Assembly: GCA_027438535.1 (NCBI GenBank)
Contig: DAIAMA010000029.1
Location: forward strand, 1-10,376
Direction of reading: 5' to 3'
Origin: a bacterium
GTDB lineage: Bacteria > Pseudomonadota > Gammaproteobacteria > Burkholderiales > Thiobacteraceae
Length of the DNA: 10,376 bases
The position numbers and the translations under genes are program-made. The first letter of the stretch is position 1, and every line of letters begins with the position of its first letter. The notes under the pieces are model-generated. The model had not been told where the DNA came from. It saw only the letters and a program-made list of their open reading frames with translations, and ran no database searches. Shown here in pieces: positions 7,187 to 10,376 of the stretch.

Positions 7187-7207
7187 CAAACCCGCGTTTC
7201 GGGTTTG
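7187..7207 (+). repeat. Short hairpin, CAAACCCG / CGGGTTTG
   Basis: A perfect 8-base-pair stem (7187-7194 with 7200-7207) closes a 5-base loop CGTTT. Its right arm is also the start of the left arm of the longer inverted repeat at 7196-7286, so the two foldings are mutually exclusive in RNA. Confidence 0.6.
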
Positions 7208-7286
7208 GGGTTCCTAGTCCCGGGTTGTAAACCCCCGCGACCTCGGATGTTTTTCCCAACCCGGATCGGAACCCCAAACCCGGAAC
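7196..7286 (+). repeat. Long inverted repeat in the uvrA leader
   Basis: Bases 7200-7214 are a perfect reverse complement of 7268-7282 (15 bp). The pairing extends outward to 7196/7286 with one G-T pair, 19 bp in all. Inside it CCGGGTTG (7220-7227) pairs with CAACCCGG (7257-7264), so the whole 91-base segment can fold into one long interrupted hairpin. The arms are made of GGGTTT and GGGGTT-like units. It ends 11 bases before the uvrA ATG, and the only Shine-Dalgarno-like GGAA (7282-7285) is in the stem. It could be a leader RNA structure, a DNA cruciform, or a copy of a dispersed intergenic repeat; it has no T-run and is not a normal terminator. Confidence 0.8.
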
Positions 7287-7297
7287 ACCTTATAGAC

Positions 7298-10114
7298 ATG
7301 GAATTTATTCGCGTTCGCGGCGCCCGCACCCACAACCTGAAAAACATCAGTCTCGACATTCCGCGCAACCGCTTGGTGGTCATCACCGGCTTGTCGGGCT
7401 CGGGAAAATCCTCGCTCGCTTTCGATACTCTGTATGCCGAAGGCCAGCGCCGCTACGTCGAATCGCTCTCGGCCTATGCGCGGCAATTCCTGCAGTTAAT
7501 GGAAAAGCCGGATGTGGATTTGATCGAGGGTCTCTCGCCCGCGATTTCCATCGAACAGAAAGCCACCTCGCACAACCCGCGTTCCACCGTGGGCACGGTG
7601 ACGGAAATTCACGACTACCTGCGCCTGCTGTATGCACGTGCCGGCGACCCGTATTGCCCGGAACACGGTATCGAGCTTTCGGCCCAGACCGTGTCGCAAA
7701 TGGTGGATCACGTCCTGGCGCTGCCGGAAGACACCAAGCTCATGATCCTCGCGCCCATCGTCAGCGGGCGCAAGGGCGAGCAATTGGAATTGTTCGACGA
7801 GTTGCGCGCGCAAGGCTTCGTGCGCGTGCGCATCGACGGTAAAACCCATGAGATCGACAAGCTGCCCAAGCTGGACAAGAACAAGAAACACACCATCGAG
7901 GTGGTCGTGGACCGGCTCAAGGTGCACGCCGATATCAAGCAACGCTTGGCGGAATCGTTCGAAACCGCGCTGCGCCACGCCGATGGCCGCGCGCTGGCGG
8001 TGGAAATAGATAGCGGCAAGGAATATTTATTCTCCGCGCGCTTCGCTTGCCCGGTGTGCGATTACTCGCTGGCGGAGTTGGAGCCGCGCCTGTTCTCCTT
8101 CAATAACCCGATGGGCGCTTGCCCCAAGTGCGACGGTTTGGGTGCCATCAGCTTCTTCGATCCCAAGCGCGTAGTGGCATTCCCGCATCTCGCGCTCGGT
8201 GCCGGCGCGATCAAAGGCTGGGATAGGCGCAACCAATTTTATTTCATGATGCTGCAAAGCCTGGCGTTGCATTACGGATTTGATCTCGACCAGTCCTTCG
8301 AGGAACTACCGCCGCGCATGCAAGACATTTTGCTCTACGGCAGCGGCGAAGAAGTTATCGCGTTCAAATATTTGGGTGAGCGCGGCGGCATGCAAAACCG
8401 CAAGCATCCGTTCGAGGGTATTGTGAACAACTTCGAACGGCGCTACCGCGAGACCGATTCGGCCACCGTACGCGAAGAGCTGGCGAAATACCTCAACCAC
8501 AAACCCTGCCCGGCATGCGAGGGCACGCGGCTGCGCATTGAGGCGCGCCACGTTAAGGTCGGCGACAAGTCGATCTATGAAATCAGCCGCATGCCGCTGA
8601 AACAAACACTGCCGTTCTTCGAGCAACTGCGGCTCGCCGGCGCTAAGCAAGCGATCGCGGATCGCATTGTCAAGGAAATCACTTCGCGCCTGTCTTTTCT
8701 CACCAATGTCGGGCTCGATTATTTGTCGCTCGACCGTTCGGCGGAAACGCTCTCCGGCGGCGAAGCGCAGCGCATCCGCTTGGCCTCGCAAATCGGCTCC
8801 GGCTTGACCGGCGTGATGTACGTGCTGGACGAACCCTCCATCGGGCTGCATCAGCGCGACAACGCGCGGCTGCTCGGTACGTTGAAACATTTGCGCGATT
8901 TGGGCAACAGCGTGATCGTGGTGGAGCACGACGAAGAGGCGATCAGCATCGCCGATTACGTGATCGACATCGGTCCCGGCGCGGGCGTGCATGGCGGCGA
9001 GATCGTGGCCGAAGGCACGGCGGATGAGGTGAAGCAAAATCCGGCCTCGCTTACCGGCCAATATCTTTCCGGCGCGCGCAAAATACCGACTCCCGCCCGG
9101 CGCATTAAACCCGACCCCGAGCGCTGGCTCATACTCACCGGAGCCGCCGGCAACAACCTGAAGCAAGTTACGCTGAAACTGCCGGTAGGTTTGCTGGTGT
9201 GCGTTACCGGCGTTTCCGGCTCGGGCAAATCCACGCTCATCAACGACACGCTATATCCCGCCGTGGCGCGCCATTTGTATGGCTCGTCGACCGAGCCCGC
9301 GGCGCACGATGAGATCGACGGCTTGGAATTTTTCGACAAAGTCATCGATGTCGATCAAAGCCCGATCGGGCGCACGCCGCGCTCCAATCCCGCCACTTAC
9401 ACCGGTATGTTCACGCCGATACGCGAACTCTTTTCCGGCGTGCCGGAAGCGCGCGAGCGCGGCTACGAACCGGGACGCTTCTCCTTTAACGTCAAAGGCG
9501 GGCGCTGCGAAGCATGCCAAGGCGATGGCGTGCTGCGCGTGGAAATGCACTTTCTGCCGGATATTTACGTGCCGTGCGACGTGTGCCACGGCAAACGCTA
9601 TAACCGCGAAACGCTGGAGATTCGCTACAAGGGGCTCTCCATTCACGAAGTGCTGCAAATGACGGTGGAACAAGCGTTCGAGTTCTTTAGCGCCGTGCCC
9701 GCCATCGCGCGCAAACTGCAAACTCTGCTCGACGTCGGCCTGGGCTATATCACCCTCGGCCAATCCGCCACCACGCTCTCCGGCGGCGAAGCGCAGCGCG
9801 TGAAACTCGCGCTGGAACTTTCCAAACGCGATACCGGCCGCACCCTCTACATCTTGGATGAACCCACCACCGGCTTGCACTTCCACGATATCGAAATGCT
9901 GCTCACCGTGGCGCATCGCCTGCGCGATCATGGCAACACCGTGGTGGTCATCGAACACAATCTGGATGTGATCAAAACCGCCGACTGGATTATCGATCTC
10001 GGTCCCGAGGGCGGCGAAGGCGGCGGACAAATCATCGCCCAAGGCACGCCGGAAGACGTGGCGAAGAGCAAAATGAGCTATACCGGGCAGTATCTGAAGC
10101 CGATCTTAGGCTGA
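7298..10114 (+). CDS. uvrA: Excinuclease ABC subunit A (UvrA)
   Basis: The 938-residue protein (E. coli: 940) is the damage-recognition ATPase of nucleotide excision repair. It works as a dimer with UvrB in the cytoplasm and hands damaged DNA to UvrB for incision by UvrC. It starts [20 protein letters not shown]. Both ATP-binding halves are complete: Walker [10 protein letters not shown] at residues 31-39 and GVSGSGKST at 638-646, signatures [12 protein letters not shown] and [12 protein letters not shown], and Walker [11 protein letters not shown] and [10 protein letters not shown]. Two zinc modules are intact, one with CPVC and CPKC (around residue 255-280), the other with CEAC and CDVC (around 740-770). 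The open frame extends back to 7148 but those 50 codons lie in the intergenic inverted repeat and do not match the family. The Shine-Dalgarno is weak (GGAA, 12 bases upstream). The gene is divergent from the yajR-like gene. Confidence 0.98.
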   Translation: MEFIRVRGARTHNLKNISLDIPRNRLVVITGLSGSGKSSLAFDTLYAEGQRRYVESLSAYARQFLQLMEKPDVDLIEGLSPAISIEQKATSHNPRSTVGTVTEIHDYLRLLYARAGDPYCPEHGIELSAQTVSQMVDHVLALPEDTKLMILAPIVSGRKGEQLELFDELRAQGFVRVRIDGKTHEIDKLPKLDKNKKHTIEVVVDRLKVHADIKQRLAESFETALRHADGRALAVEIDSGKEYLFSARFACPVCDYSLAELEPRLFSFNNPMGACPKCDGLGAISFFDPKRVVAFPHLALGAGAIKGWDRRNQFYFMMLQSLALHYGFDLDQSFEELPPRMQDILLYGSGEEVIAFKYLGERGGMQNRKHPFEGIVNNFERRYRETDSATVREELAKYLNHKPCPACEGTRLRIEARHVKVGDKSIYEISRMPLKQTLPFFEQLRLAGAKQAIADRIVKEITSRLSFLTNVGLDYLSLDRSAETLSGGEAQRIRLASQIGSGLTGVMYVLDEPSIGLHQRDNARLLGTLKHLRDLGNSVIVVEHDEEAISIADYVIDIGPGAGVHGGEIVAEGTADEVKQNPASLTGQYLSGARKIPTPARRIKPDPERWLILTGAAGNNLKQVTLKLPVGLLVCVTGVSGSGKSTLINDTLYPAVARHLYGSSTEPAAHDEIDGLEFFDKVIDVDQSPIGRTPRSNPATYTGMFTPIRELFSGVPEARERGYEPGRFSFNVKGGRCEACQGDGVLRVEMHFLPDIYVPCDVCHGKRYNRETLEIRYKGLSIHEVLQMTVEQAFEFFSAVPAIARKLQTLLDVGLGYITLGQSATTLSGGEAQRVKLALELSKRDTGRTLYILDEPTTGLHFHDIEMLLTVAHRLRDHGNTVVVIEHNLDVIKTADWIIDLGPEGGEGGGQIIAQGTPEDVAKSKMSYTGQYLKPILG

Positions 10115-10182
10115 GCTGAACGGCTGTCACATCATCGTCACTCCGATTTGCTATTTATAACCGATTCCAGGGAGACGTTATT
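10115..10182 (+). promoter_or_regulatory. uvrA to ferritin-like gene spacer with ribosome binding site
   Basis: The 68-base gap shows no T-tailed hairpin after uvrA. TATAAC at 10156-10161 could be a -10 box but no -35 stands at the right distance. AGGGAG at 10169-10174 is a strong Shine-Dalgarno 8 bases before TTG 10183; it decides that unusual start codon. The next gene may be cotranscribed with uvrA or have its own promoter. Confidence 0.5.
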
Positions 10183-10376
10183 TTGCTTTATCCGGAACTT
10201 TTTAAATCGCTCGAGACTGCCCGTTGGGACATGAACAAGGATGTGCCGTGGGAGCGCTTCGACCCCAGCCAGCTCACGGACGAGCAAGCGCTGACGGTGA
10301 AGCTGAACGCCATCACCGAATGGGCGGCGCTGCCCGCCACGGAGATGTTTCTGCGCGACAATCGCGCGGACTCGGA
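10183..10376 (+). CDS. Ferritin-like domain protein, 3'-partial, TTG start
   Basis: The frame runs to the window edge and gives 64 residues starting MLYPELFKSLETARWDMNKD, read from a TTG start codon. The next in-frame ATG would be codon 17 and would remove the conserved LYPELFKSLE-ARWDM start, while the TTG has a well-placed AGGGAG Shine-Dalgarno, so TTG is preferred. The segment NAITEWAALPATEMFLRDN (residues 42-60) is typical of a family of short ferritin-like (four-helix, di-metal) proteins of proteobacteria; E46 and E54 are candidate metal ligands or helix acidic residues. The helices carrying the second half of the metal site are beyond the window, so neither completeness nor enzymatic function (iron storage, oxidase or desaturase-like) can be judged. 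No signal peptide is seen. The family call is from recall of similar sequences and is moderately sure. Confidence 0.72.
   Translation, partial: MLYPELFKSLETARWDMNKDVPWERFDPSQLTDEQALTVKLNAITEWAALPATEMFLRDNRADS

Noticed and set aside
7119..7277. 53-codon upstream extension of the yajR-like gene
   Set aside because: It also translates the inverted repeat; alignment with YajR puts the start at 7118.
7148..7297. 50-codon upstream extension of uvrA
   Set aside because: It translates the intergenic inverted repeat and has no match to UvrA, whose N-terminus begins MEFIRVRG at 7298.
9251..10042. Minus-strand open frame of 263 codons inside uvrA (and another at 8306-9166)
   Set aside because: Both are antisense to intact uvrA with all motifs present; the His/Ala/Gly/Phe-rich translations are mirror products of uvrA codons.

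Overview
The window looks like chromosomal DNA of a moderately GC-rich betaproteobacterium, or a close relative among the Proteobacteria. The evidence is the close resemblance of its UvrA, SSB, YrdA-type gamma carbonic anhydrase, YajR-type transporter and oligopeptidase A to proteobacterial families, and the uvrA / transporter / ssb gene order. No rRNA, tRNA, CRISPR array, phage genes or plasmid genes are visible. The species cannot be named from the sequence alone.

Left part (1-1274): a damaged, rearranged region. It starts inside an IS3-family insertion sequence, with the 3' part of its DDE transposase and its right end near 420. The IS end cuts a small gene on the minus strand, of which only the start is left: a good ribosome binding site, a signal peptide and 14 further residues (418-534). 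That remnant is joined directly to a truncated oligopeptidase A gene (prlC-like, minus strand), which keeps only its N-terminal third and has lost the catalytic zinc site. So at least two events are stacked here.

Middle part (1275-5175): a divergent promoter region, then an intact gamma carbonic anhydrase-like gene (+), a 215-base gap, and a response regulator receiver domain fused to a long TPR-type helical region (+). Convergent to it is a beta-CASP metallo-beta-lactamase-fold ribonuclease or hydrolase (-).

Right part (5176-10376): ssb (-) and the yajR-like MFS transporter (-) overlap by 17 bases and are probably cotranscribed, perhaps with the beta-CASP gene downstream. Divergent from yajR is a complete uvrA (+). 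The roughly 180-base region between them holds a candidate promoter and a long inverted repeat that would fold in the uvrA leader. After uvrA comes the start of a ferritin-like gene (+) with a TTG start, running off the window.

Most of the window is ordinary housekeeping DNA. I do not see a convincing undescribed multi-gene system. The parts most worth a second look are the IS / signal-peptide / prlC junction, the inverted repeat in the uvrA leader, and the receiver-TPR protein with an altered acidic pocket.
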